NCBI GenBank assembly: GCA_028822375.1
Contig: JAPKDW010000008.1
Location: forward strand, 1-41,412
Reading direction: 5' to 3'
DNA length: 41,412 nucleotides
Source: Opitutaceae bacterium
GTDB lineage: Bacteria > Verrucomicrobiota > Verrucomicrobiia > Opitutales > Opitutaceae
The notes beneath the pieces were generated by a model. That model saw only the letters and a program-made list of their open reading frames with translations, was not told the DNA's origin and made no database searches. Shown here piece by piece: positions 7,751 through 17,472 of the stretch (position 1 is its first letter; each line of letters opens with the position of its first letter). A program made the translations under genes and the position numbers.

Positions 7751-9703
7751 CTAGTTATCCCAACCATCTTTAAAGACATCGTCGATATTGGAGTTTGCTA
7801 CCGTAGTAGCTGGAGCTCCAGTACCTCTCTGAGGAATCGAAAATGCGTTGTTCGCTCCAACCGGAGCAGCTGATTGCTGCACTTGCGGCGCGCTGAAACC
7901 TGTATCGCGCGATTTTGACGAACTCGTTCCATTGATAACCGATACGAGATCGCCAATGGCATTCTCCATCGTACGCGATTGGTCCAGCAATACTTTCGAA
8001 GAAGAAGCTGTTTCTTCGGCTCCAGCTGCATTACGCTGCGTAACACTATCCATATTCGTAATTGAATTCTGGATAAGACCTACTCCCCGGTTTTGCTCGA
8101 TTGAAGCGTCGGAAATCTGAGCGACAAGCTCGTCCATCTGTTGAGTGTGCTCAACGATCGTTTGCAAGTTCTGAGCAACACGTTCGTTTAACTCGACGCC
8201 ACGTTCGCTCTTTTTAACCGAATTTTCGATTTTCTCAGCAGTAACCGATGCCGCTTCCGCGGAACGATGAGCCAAACTGCGTACTTCGTCAGCAACTACA
8301 GCGAAACCTGCTCCAGACTCGCCTGCTCTCGCCGCTTCTACCGCAGCATTCAAAGCGAGAATGTTAGTTTGGAAGGCGATTTCATCGATCGTCTTGATGA
8401 TGTTCGCGATATTGGAACTTGAGTCCTTAATATCGTGCATTGCGACGATCATATCCTTCATGGATTCAGCGCCAGACTCGGCGGCGACACGCGCTTCACG
8501 TGCCACCCCTTTCGCCGTTTCGGCGTTCTGAGCATTCTTTTCGGTCATCGCATTCACCTCTTCAAGAGAAGAGCTTGTCTCCTCGATAGACGCGGCCTGA
8601 GCCGAGGCGTCACGAGCCAATGCTTCGCTATTTGACGAAACCTGACGCGATGCAGTGAATGTTTCGCGAGAGCATTGCTCCAATCGACCCACAATCCCAT
8701 TTACGCTACCGGTGATGTTTCTAATAATAATGATTCCGCAGGTAATACCGGCGGCAAGACCGATCAAACTAATAGCTATTACCCAAAATCTTGATTTAGC
8801 TTGGACGCTCTTGGCTGATCCAAGGAGAGCAACTTGCTCTTCACCTATACTATTCTGAACCTTTGCCATCGTTGCCGAGAAGCGTTCACCCGCAGGCAAT
8901 AGTTCCTTTGTATTAATATTTTTTATACTAGAGAGCGTGACTCCCAATACCTCAAGCCCACCAGCATAAGTGCCCGCAAGTTTCATACTACTAATTAAAG
9001 CCGATTCTTTCAATCCATCCCTCAAGCTGGAATCAAAATCGACAGCCATTTTGTAATCATCGTTGAGCGATTCCAATTGGCCGCTCAATTTTGCTACTAT
9101 CGTCTTAGCCATGGTCGAATCTTCTTCGTCGAAACTAACAATGAAACGATTTACTGCAGACTCTGTTTCGAACATGCTTTGCAAGGCCGACGATGTAGCG
9201 AAAGCTCCAGCGATATCGCCCTTCGATTGATCAGCGGCGAGCATTGCCCTCAGGAGCGTCTGAATTTCCTGGCCGCCCGGATTGATGTTAGTTTCAAGTA
9301 GATTTTCTTCAGCGCCGCGCAGCGCAATGATTTCGCTGAAGGCTTCATTGTAATCGCTCATTATCTGAGCAGAGCTCTGCAAGAGGCTTTTGCGGCTCGG
9401 CTCGGCTGTAGTAGCGATCAAATCGGAGAATGCGCTTTCGAGCTCGGCGAACATTTCATCGTGCTTATCCACTAAAGCTGGATCATTGGTGCTGAGGTAC
9501 TCTCCGATATTCGACCGCATCGTAAGAGCTGTCGCGATTTTATCCGAGGTACTATTTCCAAGGTCAACACTCTCGGAGAAGTGACCGAAGGACTTGTTTA
9601 AACTCGTAACTGCCCAAAAGGAAACACCTGCTAAGGTTACGAAGAACATTAACACCAGCAACACAGTGGCGCTGATTTTTTTGGATAGAGAGAACGTTGT
9701 CAT
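7751..9703 (-). CDS. Methyl-accepting chemotaxis protein
   Basis: A 650-aa membrane chemoreceptor. TM1 is near residues 10-32 ([19 protein letters not shown]), a periplasmic helical region of about 260 aa follows, and TM2 is around 305-327 ([20 protein letters not shown]). A cytoplasmic coiled coil ends in the highly conserved hairpin tip [20 protein letters not shown] with [16 protein letters not shown], the CheA/CheW-contact region. The stretch after TM2 is short and only weakly HAMP-like. The last 70 residues are a Ser/Pro/Ala/Gln-rich linker ending DVFKDGWDN, which could be a CheR/CheB tether but lacks the classical NWETF. No chemotaxis genes are adjacent, so this is an orphan receptor. 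The ligand is unknown. Confidence 0.93.
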   Translation of the reverse strand: MTTFSLSKKISATVLLVLMFFVTLAGVSFWAVTSLNKSFGHFSESVDLGNSTSDKIATALTMRSNIGEYLSTNDPALVDKHDEMFAELESAFSDLIATTAEPSRKSLLQSSAQIMSDYNEAFSEIIALRGAEENLLETNINPGGQEIQTLLRAMLAADQSKGDIAGAFATSSALQSMFETESAVNRFIVSFDEEDSTMAKTIVAKLSGQLESLNDDYKMAVDFDSSLRDGLKESALISSMKLAGTYAGGLEVLGVTLSSIKNINTKELLPAGERFSATMAKVQNSIGEEQVALLGSAKSVQAKSRFWVIAISLIGLAAGITCGIIIIRNITGSVNGIVGRLEQCSRETFTASRQVSSNSEALARDASAQAASIEETSSSLEEVNAMTEKNAQNAETAKGVAREARVAAESGAESMKDMIVAMHDIKDSSSNIANIIKTIDEIAFQTNILALNAAVEAARAGESGAGFAVVADEVRSLAHRSAEAASVTAEKIENSVKKSERGVELNERVAQNLQTIVEHTQQMDELVAQISDASIEQNRGVGLIQNSITNMDSVTQRNAAGAEETASSSKVLLDQSRTMENAIGDLVSVINGTSSSKSRDTGFSAPQVQQSAAPVGANNAFSIPQRGTGAPATTVANSNIDDVFKDGWDN

Positions 9704-9796
9704 TGCGGGATGTGTGATATGTTTGGTGGGATTCTGAGTTATTGCGGGAAATCCCAGCGAAAATCCGCCGGGCTATTGTTAAAGTGAATGAAAACC

Positions 9797-10342
9797 TCAA
9801 CCGGCTTTTCCATCATAAGAAAATTTGAACGGGACGCGCAGTTTCGACTTAACCGACTTGCCGGCGACCTTTGCCGGCTCAAAACGCCAGGCCTTAGCAG
9901 CCTTAACCGAAGGCGCTTCCAATTCAGCGTGAGTCGACTTCTGGACCTTGGCGGAAATAACCTGCCCCTTTTCATTGAGTACTAAATCGACGCTCACCAT
10001 TCCTTTGAATGCTGGATCGCGAAATTGATTCGGCAGTTGAGATATCGCGCTGGATTTAATCACTGGCTGAGAGTCCCACTTCGTGTAGACATCTACAGAT
10101 TCAAGGTGAGACGAAGCCCACTTGTTGATAACCTCTTGGCTTGCTCCATCGAAATCGACCAGAGGCGCCGTCGTTTTTTCGCCACCAGCTACATCTATTG
10201 TTACTTGCCCCTCAAGTATCTTGAAAATTTTACCATTATACGCCGTTCCGCTGCTTAGCGTAAAAATGTCGGCTGAAACGACGCTTGCAGACAATGCGAT
10301 TAGTGCTGCGATTGATAAACTGTGTAGGATGTTGTTCTTCAT
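9797..10342 (-). CDS. Secreted protein with TonB C-terminal domain
   Basis: A 181-aa exported protein: signal peptide at residues 1-24 (ends SVVSA-DIF), a short beta-rich N-terminal region (SGTAYNGKIFKILEGQVTID), then a TonB_C-type domain around 90-178 with FKGMVSVDLVLNEKGQV and KAAKAWRFEPAKVAGKSV, the pattern shared by TonB carboxy domains. It lacks the Pro-rich spacer and uncleaved N-terminal anchor of a working TonB, and no ExbB/ExbD lies nearby, so energy transduction is unlikely. A free periplasmic binding domain is a better guess. It lies 93 bp upstream of the chemoreceptor on the same strand. Confidence 0.75.
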   Translation of the reverse strand: MKNNILHSLSIAALIALSASVVSADIFTLSSGTAYNGKIFKILEGQVTIDVAGGEKTTAPLVDFDGASQEVINKWASSHLESVDVYTKWDSQPVIKSSAISQLPNQFRDPAFKGMVSVDLVLNEKGQVISAKVQKSTHAELEAPSVKAAKAWRFEPAKVAGKSVKSKLRVPFKFSYDGKAG

Positions 10343-10663
10343 ATGGATTCGTCAGATTGGGCAATTGGATTGTAAGCCTTATTCTAGGGATACGTTGATT
10401 CCATCGGAAGTGGCCCGAACAACTTAAGGTCTCCTCACGGACTTTTCAGTAGTTTTACTGAATAGGTTCCAATTCGCCCAACGACAAAGGGTAAGGGAAT
10501 CAATGAAGCAGATGGGACTATGCCTAGTTTCAGCCTCCCTGCTTTCCAGAAAAAACACAGACAATCTCTACTGAAACAACTCGTACATACCTCGCAGCAT
10601 CGCATGCAACTACGCAGGAGAGCGCACCCCCAGTTCTCAATAAAAGGAGTGCTTCTACCCTTT
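10343..10663. other. Gene-free gap between dgt and the TonB-C gene
   Basis: 320 bp with no gene I can support. A small hairpin TTCAGTA-gttt-TACTGAA lies at 10445-10462 without a T-tract. Transcription of the TonB-C gene should start at its right end. Confidence 0.4.
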
Positions 10664-11938
10664 TTAATCCAAGTCGATAATCGACGCGTACTCGGGATCG
10701 TAAAGTCGCTTGTGGATGCGCAGCGCTTGACCATCGGTCAAGTTAGCTAGGAAATCCCGGGCGACTAAGCGCTTCTGCCTAATATCATCCCCCGCTTCCT
10801 TCATCAAAGCCGCCGCCTTTTCAGGCAAAATGCGCGACTGTGGGCGATCGCCCGAAAAATAGGAATCGTCCAAAGCTCGATAAAGATCCTCGAGGACGCG
10901 ATCGCCCTTGTAGTCCATCTGCTGCAGCGGAGCGGAACGGAAAATCAAATCCAAAGCCACACGCTTGTAGAACTTAGCTACTCGTTTTGCCTGAGGATCG
11001 ATCGCGAGCTTAAACGCGTATCGATTCGTGGCGCTCGCCAACCTGCTATCCCTGCGAATCAATCGACAAGAACTTATAAATTGTCCGATCTTCGCTCCGA
11101 AGACTGCTTCCAGTCGATCACGTCGAATATCAGCGACAAAGGAATCGAACAAAGGCTGCGATTCCGCATCCAATCCTTCGCGAGACGCCCAACGCTCCAA
11201 TCGTTCCAATGTAAGAAATCCAGCTCTAACGCCGTCAACGATATCATTGATGCAATAAGCCGTGTCGTCCGACCAATCCATGATCTGGCATTCTATACTG
11301 GAGAGGCCCTTAAACGCCCCATCGCTATGCACTCCAACCAAAGACGAATCCGCACTGTGAGCGAAATCTCGATACGTTCGCTGAAAATCGTATAAAAAGT
11401 GATTTTTCGGATTGTCCCGTTCAGACATCGTGGACTTGTATTTCAAAATCCCATCGAGAAATGCCCGCGTGGGAGACATGCCCGTTTGGCGACCCACCGA
11501 TTGATAGAGGGTATCCGTAATAAGTCGTAAAGTTTGGGCATTTCCCTCGAAGCCATCGATATCCTTGAACAGTCGATGCAAGGTCCGTTCGCCACCATGT
11601 CCAAAAGGCGGATGCCCTAGGTCATGACTCAAGCAACATGCCTCAACCAAATCGGAATCGATAAAGAAGCCACCGTTGAGATGCTCTGAATCTTTCTGAA
11701 GGAAATGGCAAATGGACCGCCCTATCTGGGCAACCTCGATCGAATGTGTCAGGCGAGTCCGGTAGAAATCGTATTCCCCTGACAAATACACCTGCGTCTT
11801 CGACTGCAATTTTCGAAACGCGGCCGAATGAATAATCCGATCGCGGTCCAGTTGAAACGGCGTCCGGTAATCCTCCGGCCGAGAACCGCCCGACAAAGGC
11901 TCGAAATCATAATCGTTATAAAAGGTGTTCGTCGGCAT
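10664..11938 (-). CDS. dgt: Deoxyguanosinetriphosphate triphosphohydrolase-like protein
   Basis: HD-domain dNTPase, 424 aa, that cleaves dGTP (or other dNTPs) to the nucleoside and triphosphate, helping control dNTP pools. Metal-binding motifs are present: the early His in RTRLTHSIEVAQIGR, the HD pair in CLSHDLGHPPFGHGGE, and a later Asp in MDWSDDTAYCINDI. The N-terminal RTPFQLDRDRIIHSAAFRKL is also a family signature. I chose ATG 11938 because GGAG lies 10 nt upstream; a GTG at 11962 would add 8 residues. The subgroup is the 400+ aa type close to E. coli Dgt in layout, but substrate preference cannot be read from sequence. Confidence 0.92.
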   Translation of the reverse strand: MPTNTFYNDYDFEPLSGGSRPEDYRTPFQLDRDRIIHSAAFRKLQSKTQVYLSGEYDFYRTRLTHSIEVAQIGRSICHFLQKDSEHLNGGFFIDSDLVEACCLSHDLGHPPFGHGGERTLHRLFKDIDGFEGNAQTLRLITDTLYQSVGRQTGMSPTRAFLDGILKYKSTMSERDNPKNHFLYDFQRTYRDFAHSADSSLVGVHSDGAFKGLSSIECQIMDWSDDTAYCINDIVDGVRAGFLTLERLERWASREGLDAESQPLFDSFVADIRRDRLEAVFGAKIGQFISSCRLIRRDSRLASATNRYAFKLAIDPQAKRVAKFYKRVALDLIFRSAPLQQMDYKGDRVLEDLYRALDDSYFSGDRPQSRILPEKAAALMKEAGDDIRQKRLVARDFLANLTDGQALRIHKRLYDPEYASIIDLD

Positions 11939-12023
11939 TTTGGGAAAACTCCATTCGTGCACGGGCCCTAATCCATTTCAATGCAAAAACACCCCCTCGC
12001 ATTCCAAGTGAATCTCTGCGCCC

Positions 12024-12100
12024 TTTGTTTGCCACCCCGGAGCAAGCTCTCGACTTCGTCGACTGCCGCTCCGCCTCAGCGAGGCATCACGGCAAACAAA
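12024..12100. repeat. Nested inverted-repeat element between dgt and glyA
   Basis: A perfect 10-bp terminal inverted repeat, TTTGTTTGCC (12024-12033) and GGCAAACAAA (12091-12100), encloses three further dyads: CGGAGC / GCTCCG (12038-12043 / 12068-12073), TCGAC-ttc-GTCGA, and GCCTC-agc-GAGGC (12073-12085). The last matches the left arm of the repeat at 2816-2877. It has the look of a small non-coding mobile or REP-like unit. No gene is seen in 11963-12255. Confidence 0.55.
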
Positions 12101-12255
12101 CGCGATTTAACAAAATCAATCGTAGAAGATCCTCGTCTTAGTGGTATCGAACCAACCAGCCTCAAGCTTACAAAGCTCTATAATCAATTAAAACGCAAAC
12201 CAGCTAGACCAGAGAGGGAATTACTTTTTCTGGCCTGTACGAAAATACGATTTCC

Positions 12256-13785
12256 TCAAGAACCGAAGTGGCTCTTTAGAAATTCCAAATCCAATTCGGG
12301 ATACAGAACATACGCATCCAGCAGTGCCTTGACGCGACGCTTGCCCTCCTCGACCACGCCATCGGCAATGTCGTACTTCACCTTGCTTTGCTTACCGGCA
12401 TTCTTGCCTTTGGTCAAAACCTTCGGCGTCGTATTCGAAAGGATCAATTTAAAGACCGCTGCGATCTCTTTCATTTGCTCCACACCCATTCCGAGCGAAG
12501 TAACGGCTGGAGAACCGACCCGCAGACCACTCGTGTAGTGAGGTCCATTCACGTCGAATGGTAAGGAATTGCGATTTAAAGTGATTCCGCATTCGCGCAC
12601 CGCCGCTTCGGCTTGGCGACCATTGAGACCGAAGCCTGTCACGTCGACTAGCAACAAGTGATTGTCCGAACCACCCGTGCAAATCGTCAGCCCTTCGTCG
12701 ATCATCGCCTGGGCCATTGTTCTCGAATTCTCGACAACCTTGGCCGCGTAATCCTTGAATTCCGGCTCATTAGCTTCCTTGAACGCAACTGCTTTCGCCG
12801 CCATCACGTGAGGCAACGGACCGCCTATCACGAGCGGACAGCCTTTGTCCACGAATTCGGCGAACTCCTTCTTGCACAAAATAACGCCGCCGCGAGGACC
12901 GCGTAGCGTCTTGTGAGTCGTCGTGGTCACAACATCCGCGAACGGCATCGGATTGTAGTCGCCCTCGAAAGCGCCACCGGCAACCAAACCTGCAAAGTGA
13001 GCCATATCGACCATGAATACCGCGCCTACTTTGTCCGCGATTTCCTTCATGCGACGGAAATTCACCTTGCGCGGATACGCGCTGTAGCCAGCCAACAAAA
13101 TCAGCGGCTTAACGTCCTCAGCCTGTTTCTCAAGTTCGTCGTAATCGAGCAAGCCCGTCTCTCTGTTAACCGAGTAATTGTAGGCATCGAAAAACTGGGC
13201 CGAGATATTGAACCGATACCCATGCGTCAAGTGCCCTCCTGAGTAATAATCCAAGCCGAGCATGCGCTGGTTGCCCATCGCCGCCCGTACCTTGTTCCAG
13301 TCCTCGCGACTCATGTTGGCCGGATTGGTTTCCCCCAATTCCGCAATAAGCGGCGTTCCCACTTTCGCTTGGAGGATCGCCCAAAATGCGATCAAGTTCG
13401 CGTCCGCTCCCGAGTGGGGCTGAACGTACGCGTGCTCCGCGTCAAAAAGCTTACAAGCCTGGGCGCAGGCTTCGCTCTCGATATCATCGATATTGTCGCA
13501 ACCCGCGTAGTAGCGAGAGCCCGCAAAACCTTCGGCATACTTATCCGTGAGCAAATTGCCCATGGCCGCTTGCGTGTTGAGCGAAGTGAAATTCTCCGAG
13601 GCGATCAACTTAAGATTACTACGCTGATCCTCCAGTTCCTTGACGATCGAAGCCGCAATCGGAGCATTGACCGCTGCAACTTGTTGCAAGCTGGCAACAT
13701 AGCCAATCATTGCTGCATTCATATCCTCAGGCGAACGTGAAGACAAGTATTCGGAGACGGGTGATGACATTTGTGTGTCAGACAT
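12256..13785 (-). CDS. glyA: Serine hydroxymethyltransferase (long form)
   Basis: PLP enzyme converting serine and tetrahydrofolate to glycine and methylene-tetrahydrofolate, the main one-carbon source. The PLP lysine is Lys292 in TTTTHKTLRGPRGG; LIASENF, the YAEGFAGSRYYAGC region and the HSGADANL motif are intact. At 509 aa it is about 90 longer than the common bacterial enzyme. Extra residues include an N-terminal extension and an insertion around 135-175 (GETNPANMSREDWNKVRAAM), a form I know from Chlamydiae and Verrucomicrobia, which supports the taxonomic guess. ATG 13785 is the first start; no Shine-Dalgarno is visible. Confidence 0.97.
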   Translation of the reverse strand: MSDTQMSSPVSEYLSSRSPEDMNAAMIGYVASLQQVAAVNAPIAASIVKELEDQRSNLKLIASENFTSLNTQAAMGNLLTDKYAEGFAGSRYYAGCDNIDDIESEACAQACKLFDAEHAYVQPHSGADANLIAFWAILQAKVGTPLIAELGETNPANMSREDWNKVRAAMGNQRMLGLDYYSGGHLTHGYRFNISAQFFDAYNYSVNRETGLLDYDELEKQAEDVKPLILLAGYSAYPRKVNFRRMKEIADKVGAVFMVDMAHFAGLVAGGAFEGDYNPMPFADVVTTTTHKTLRGPRGGVILCKKEFAEFVDKGCPLVIGGPLPHVMAAKAVAFKEANEPEFKDYAAKVVENSRTMAQAMIDEGLTICTGGSDNHLLLVDVTGFGLNGRQAEAAVRECGITLNRNSLPFDVNGPHYTSGLRVGSPAVTSLGMGVEQMKEIAAVFKLILSNTTPKVLTKGKNAGKQSKVKYDIADGVVEEGKRRVKALLDAYVLYPELDLEFLKSHFGS

Positions 13786-13965
13786 TTTGGAAGCTATTAA
13801 ATGTGAATGATGAACGTGATTCTACCCAGGCGAACGATAGAATCGCGAAGCTTCCTAGCGGTCAATCCCGCCTTTATCGCCAGTCGCGAAGACGGCGAAA
13901 TCAGAAAGCGAATGCGCAATGAAAGTCAACTCCCGATCCTAAAAATGAACCGACCCGAGCGGCGA

Positions 13966-15045
13966 CTATTCCGATTCGCGCCTAACCAGAGCTCCCCAGA
14001 TATTCGCGAATACTAGATGCTGGCGAGCATCCGCCTGAGCGGCGCTCCAAGCTGGCGAAGCCAACGCATCAATCTCTACCATTCCGAAAGCGTCGATCGG
14101 GCTAATCGGTCCAGCCGCCGCTCGAGCGATCGTCTTATCAATCCACTCGTTCAAACGCTTTAACCGTGCCGCGTCGTTTCGCTGAAGAAGATAAGCCGCT
14201 TCCCAGTCCACAATCGACTCGAGGACGTCCCCGCTCAATTGACCTCCCCACAACCAATACGCCCCATCGTTCGCCCATTTCTTAATCTCAACCCATTCCA
14301 CTTCATTCATCGAAGTCAGAGGATTCACGAAACGAATTTTCGAACCGATTGCCGAAACCGATCCGAGATCATCTAAACCTGGCCGAACCCATGAAGTTGC
14401 GAGCGTATGGATAAGCGCATCGAAACGTTCGCCCTTCCGACCCACTGGAAGCCCCAAGACCGGACGATCCAACTCGATCGCGCTCGGCGCTCCGAGCTTG
14501 TCCGTCAATGCCAAGATGCGCGACTGCATGTCCAACATATTCGCAGCAAAAGCCCACGGAATCGTATCTTGATCGGATTGACGCCCCGTCGGCCAATGCG
14601 CCGCGACCACCGTTTCCCATTCGCTCGGGTTCTCCAAATAATAATCCGGATTAGCCGTATATATCTGAAGCAAATCCAGAATGCCCGCACGCCGAAGCTT
14701 CTTGTCCGACTCCGCCATTCCATACGCTATCAAAGGAATCGAAACCGCTCTGTCCTTTGATTTGAATGCGGTTAGCATAAAACGATCAGGCGCCAGTTTC
14801 AAACCGCCCGAAACATCGGAAAGCTCCTGGGTGCATTTTCCGCAACTCAAACTGTACACGAGAATCCGGCTGGGAAGCACGCTCGCCTCTCCTCCTGGGG
14901 CTAGCCAATCAAGCGAATAAGCGAACAGGGGTTGGGCCGGTAGAACGATAGGCTGGGTAGATTGAGCATTTGCCCATAATCCGGATGCAAGCGTTAGAAC
15001 TGCTAAAACCCACAGTACTTTGATGGAATATCGACTTTTCAACAT
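13966..15045 (-). CDS. Secreted CGKC-motif protein of unknown function
   Basis: A 359-aa exported protein. The signal peptide is residues 1-28 (VLWVLAVLTLASGLWANA). Soon after comes a segment like the first strand and active site of a thioredoxin fold, SRILVYSLSCGKCTQEL, with a CxxC at about residues 68-71. Later parts are helical and Trp-rich (AHWPTGRQSD, EVEWVEIKKWANDGAYWLWG) and match no family I recognise. The CGKC could be redox-active or bind metal; periplasmic location is inferred. It lies divergently from the small His-rich membrane protein at 15197, so the 150-bp gap may hold both promoters. Confidence 0.7.
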   Translation of the reverse strand: MLKSRYSIKVLWVLAVLTLASGLWANAQSTQPIVLPAQPLFAYSLDWLAPGGEASVLPSRILVYSLSCGKCTQELSDVSGGLKLAPDRFMLTAFKSKDRAVSIPLIAYGMAESDKKLRRAGILDLLQIYTANPDYYLENPSEWETVVAAHWPTGRQSDQDTIPWAFAANMLDMQSRILALTDKLGAPSAIELDRPVLGLPVGRKGERFDALIHTLATSWVRPGLDDLGSVSAIGSKIRFVNPLTSMNEVEWVEIKKWANDGAYWLWGGQLSGDVLESIVDWEAAYLLQRNDAARLKRLNEWIDKTIARAAAGPISPIDAFGMVEIDALASPAWSAAQADARQHLVFANIWGALVRRESE

Positions 15046-15196
15046 GCTTCGAAACTGAACATACGTAACGCCGCGAGCGCAAATCCGAAATCGCAGAGCT
15101 TGAGAAATACAAAATTAATCACTCCACAACCAAATCAAATCCAACGATACCCTCTAATTGACAATTCCTCCAGAATCCTCAAGAGACACACCACTC

Positions 15197-15424
15197 ATGA
15201 AATTCACTTCACGTCTCTTCATCGTCCTTTCCTTATTCGCCGCGAAAGCAGCCGCTCACCCAACCGCGCTGCCCCATGGGCACCCGCACACCGCTGAGAC
15301 CGGCGCGCTTAACTCCACCCTCGCGATCGGCGGACTCGCCCTGATCGCCGGAGCCGCTTGGTTTGCCAATTGGAAACTCTCCAAAACTGCCAAGGTCGCC
15401 AAAACGAAACGCTTCCGCCGCTAA
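15197..15424 (+). CDS. Small His-rich exported membrane protein
   Basis: A 75-aa protein: signal sequence (about residues 1-20, ending AAKAAA), a short His/Pro-rich segment HPTALPHGHPH, then one membrane helix (about 38-57, STLAIGGLALIAGAAWFANW) and a very basic tail KTKRFRR. The topology suggests an outside His cluster that could bind Cu, Zn or Ni, anchored in the membrane. I chose ATG 15197; an in-frame TTG at 15158 would add 13 residues before the signal sequence. Not recognised as a named family. It is 26 bp upstream of the ThuA gene and could share its transcript. Confidence 0.65.
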   Translation: MKFTSRLFIVLSLFAAKAAAHPTALPHGHPHTAETGALNSTLAIGGLALIAGAAWFANWKLSKTAKVAKTKRFRR

Positions 15425-15450
15425 TCCATTTCTTTCACGCAACTCGACCT

Positions 15451-16401
15451 ATGAAAAGCACTCTATTCAAAACGTTGCTCATATCGCTAGCGGCGATCTT
15501 CATCTCCAGCCTAAGTTTTGCCGACAAAGCAAACGTACTCCTCGTCGCCGGAAAGAAAAGCCACGGCTACAATGCCCATGAGCACAATGCCGGATCGCTT
15601 CTCCTCGCGAAATTGCTCAACGAAAGCGGACTCGAGATCAACGCTTCCGTATACTACAACGAGGAAAACCCCGGCTGGCCCACTAACAAAAAGCTTCTCA
15701 AAGGCATCGACTCCGTTGTCATCTATTGCGACGGCGGCAATCGACACGTAGCCAACGACCACGTCGGAGCTATCGACGCCCTTCAAGCCAAAGGCGTAGG
15801 CGTAGGTTGCCTCCACTATGGCGTAGAAACTGTCGACGGCGAAGCAGGTGACGCCTTCCTTCGCTGGATGGGCGGCTACTACCAACTCTACAAATCCGTC
15901 AATCCTCACTGGACTCCCCGGTTCGAGACCTTTCCCGACCACCCAGTCGCCAACGGAGTCAAACCTTTCGGCATCAACGACGAGTGGTATTTGAATATGC
16001 GCTTCCGCAAGGGCATGAAGGGCGTCACACCGATTCTTTCCGCCGTTCCGCCACTCGACGTAATTCCCGAAAAGGACCATCATCACAATTCCACGCCCGA
16101 TGCTCGCGCCGCCGTTGCTCGCGGCGACCTCCAACACGTAATGTGGGTATCCGAAAACGAGGACGGTAGCCGTGGATTCGGATTCACCGGCGGTCACTTT
16201 CATGACAACTGGCTAGACGACAATTTTAGAAAAATCGTGCTCAACGCTATCTGCTGGATCTCGGACGTGAAGATCCCCGCCGATGGCGTCTCTTCCAAAA
16301 AGCCAACTCTCGAAGAGCTTAAGCAGAACCAAGATTACCCGGAGGATCTCTCCAAGATTCGCGAGGACAAATACGCTCCTGAAAAGAACTGGAAACGATA
16401 G
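15451..16401 (+). CDS. Secreted ThuA-like domain protein
   Basis: A 316-aa exported protein: signal peptide about residues 1-24 (ends LSFADKAN), then a ThuA (trehalose-utilisation) class I glutamine-amidotransferase-like fold: NVLLVAGKKSHGYNAHEH, SVVIYCDGGNRHV, GVGCLHYGVE, GFGFTGGHFHDNW and NAICWISD. ThuA domains are abundant in Planctomycetes and Verrucomicrobia, usually secreted and near carbohydrate genes; in rhizobia ThuA acts with ThuB on trehalose. Activity here is unknown. I placed the start at ATG 15451 because it begins the signal peptide; the frame is open further upstream only by overlap with the small membrane gene. A second, distant ThuA copy lies at 28708. Confidence 0.85.
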   Translation: MKSTLFKTLLISLAAIFISSLSFADKANVLLVAGKKSHGYNAHEHNAGSLLLAKLLNESGLEINASVYYNEENPGWPTNKKLLKGIDSVVIYCDGGNRHVANDHVGAIDALQAKGVGVGCLHYGVETVDGEAGDAFLRWMGGYYQLYKSVNPHWTPRFETFPDHPVANGVKPFGINDEWYLNMRFRKGMKGVTPILSAVPPLDVIPEKDHHHNSTPDARAAVARGDLQHVMWVSENEDGSRGFGFTGGHFHDNWLDDNFRKIVLNAICWISDVKIPADGVSSKKPTLEELKQNQDYPEDLSKIREDKYAPEKNWKR

Positions 16402-16431
16402 CCGCGCCTTTTGCCCGCTCGAGTTCTTGAC

Positions 16432-16545
16432 TTAGATCAAGTGTTTCCGATTGACGGCTTGAACCTCCTGCTCGTCCCAATAGAAATCGAATTCATTCGC
16501 GTTGCTTGCCTCTAAACGAGCAATGCCCTGACGCTTCCATTTCAA
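16432..16545 (-). other. Possible coding remnant, minus strand
   Basis: A minus-strand frame from TTG 16545 to TAA (16432-16434) encodes about 37 residues with natural-looking composition, including GIARLEASNANEFDFYWDEQ and a tail ending NRKHLI. It is convergent with the ThuA gene and touches the start of the haem protein gene. It may be the 3' end of a lost gene or chance; I recognise no family. Confidence 0.25.
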
Positions 16546-17472
16546 TGAGACTCCTAATCTACGCCCTTGTCGCCCTCGCCTGCAACCTTCGCTCAGAAAT
16601 CCTACGAGCTCGAGCCGATCAACTACAGCAAAAGCGAAGCCGAAGATGCCATAGCCGACTGCTTTTCCAACCCGGAGAACCTCGAAGCTTGGAAAAGCGA
16701 AGGCGACAAAGGTTACCTCACCAATTTCCTCGAGGCGTTCAATATCCCCACCGCTTCCCAAGTTCTAGTCCTCTCCAAAACCAGCCTTCAAGTAGAACGC
16801 ATCTTTCCGAAAAACCCGCGGGCAATCTATTATAACGACAACATCTATGTCGGCTGGGTGCCCAGCAGCGACATGCTCGAAATCTCTGTATCGAGCCCAA
16901 CAACTGGAACCAATTTCTACTCGTTCAAACCCGTCGACGGAAAACCGAAACTCATTCGCCAAACCCACGACTGCCTACGCTGCCACGGCGGATCCTTCAC
17001 CCGCGACGTCCCAGGCCACCTGCTCCGCTCCGTTTACCCTGATGTCGAAGGCCAGCCTATTTTCAAAGCCGGCACCCATTTCACAGACCAAACCACCCCG
17101 CTCGAAAACCGCTGGGGCGGCTGGCTCGTCTCGCGTTCCCCCATGGACCACATGGGAAACACCCTCTTCAAGGAAACCGATCGAGGAGCCGACCAAGGAG
17201 AATCCTTCACGCTCAAAGACATCCAAAACCAATCTCTCTTTGAATTGCAGATGAATGGACGCATGCTCCGCTACCCTTTCAGCTATCTGATCTACTCTGA
17301 CACATTCAATAACACGCCGCCAGAAGCACTCGACTACCTCTGGGCCGAAATCAAGCGAATCCTTGAACCAACCGAGCGACGCGAAGGATACGAACGTCTT
17401 TCCTGGCGAAATAAAATCGCCATTAAAGAAATTCTTCTTCAAACCCACCCCTCCGCTAAGAAGTATTGGTGA
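16545..17472 (+). CDS. Secreted monohaem c-type protein, signal peptide split by a 1-base frameshift
   Basis: The mature protein (from about 16582) is intact: it carries one CxxCH haem site in HDCLRCHGGSF (about residue 137 of the open frame), followed by VPGHLLRSVYPDVEGQP and NRWGGWLVSRSP. The haem should be attached in the periplasm, so a signal peptide is needed. In the mature frame there is only a TTG at 16567 after a TAA at 16555. A perfect signal start, MRLLIYALVALA (ATG 16545), sits in the neighbouring frame. Removing one C of the CC at 16579-16580 joins them as ALVALAATFA-QKSYEL with an AxA cleavage site. Either a recent mutation or a sequencing error. An electron-transfer or sensing role is inferred. 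Confidence 0.75.

Noticed and set aside
10445-10462. Hairpin TTCAGTA/TACTGAA as terminator
   Set aside because: No T-tract on either side and AT-rich stem.
11981-12538. 185-aa plus ORF overlapping the glyA 3' end
   Set aside because: Shadow of glyA and of the nested inverted-repeat element; no domain.
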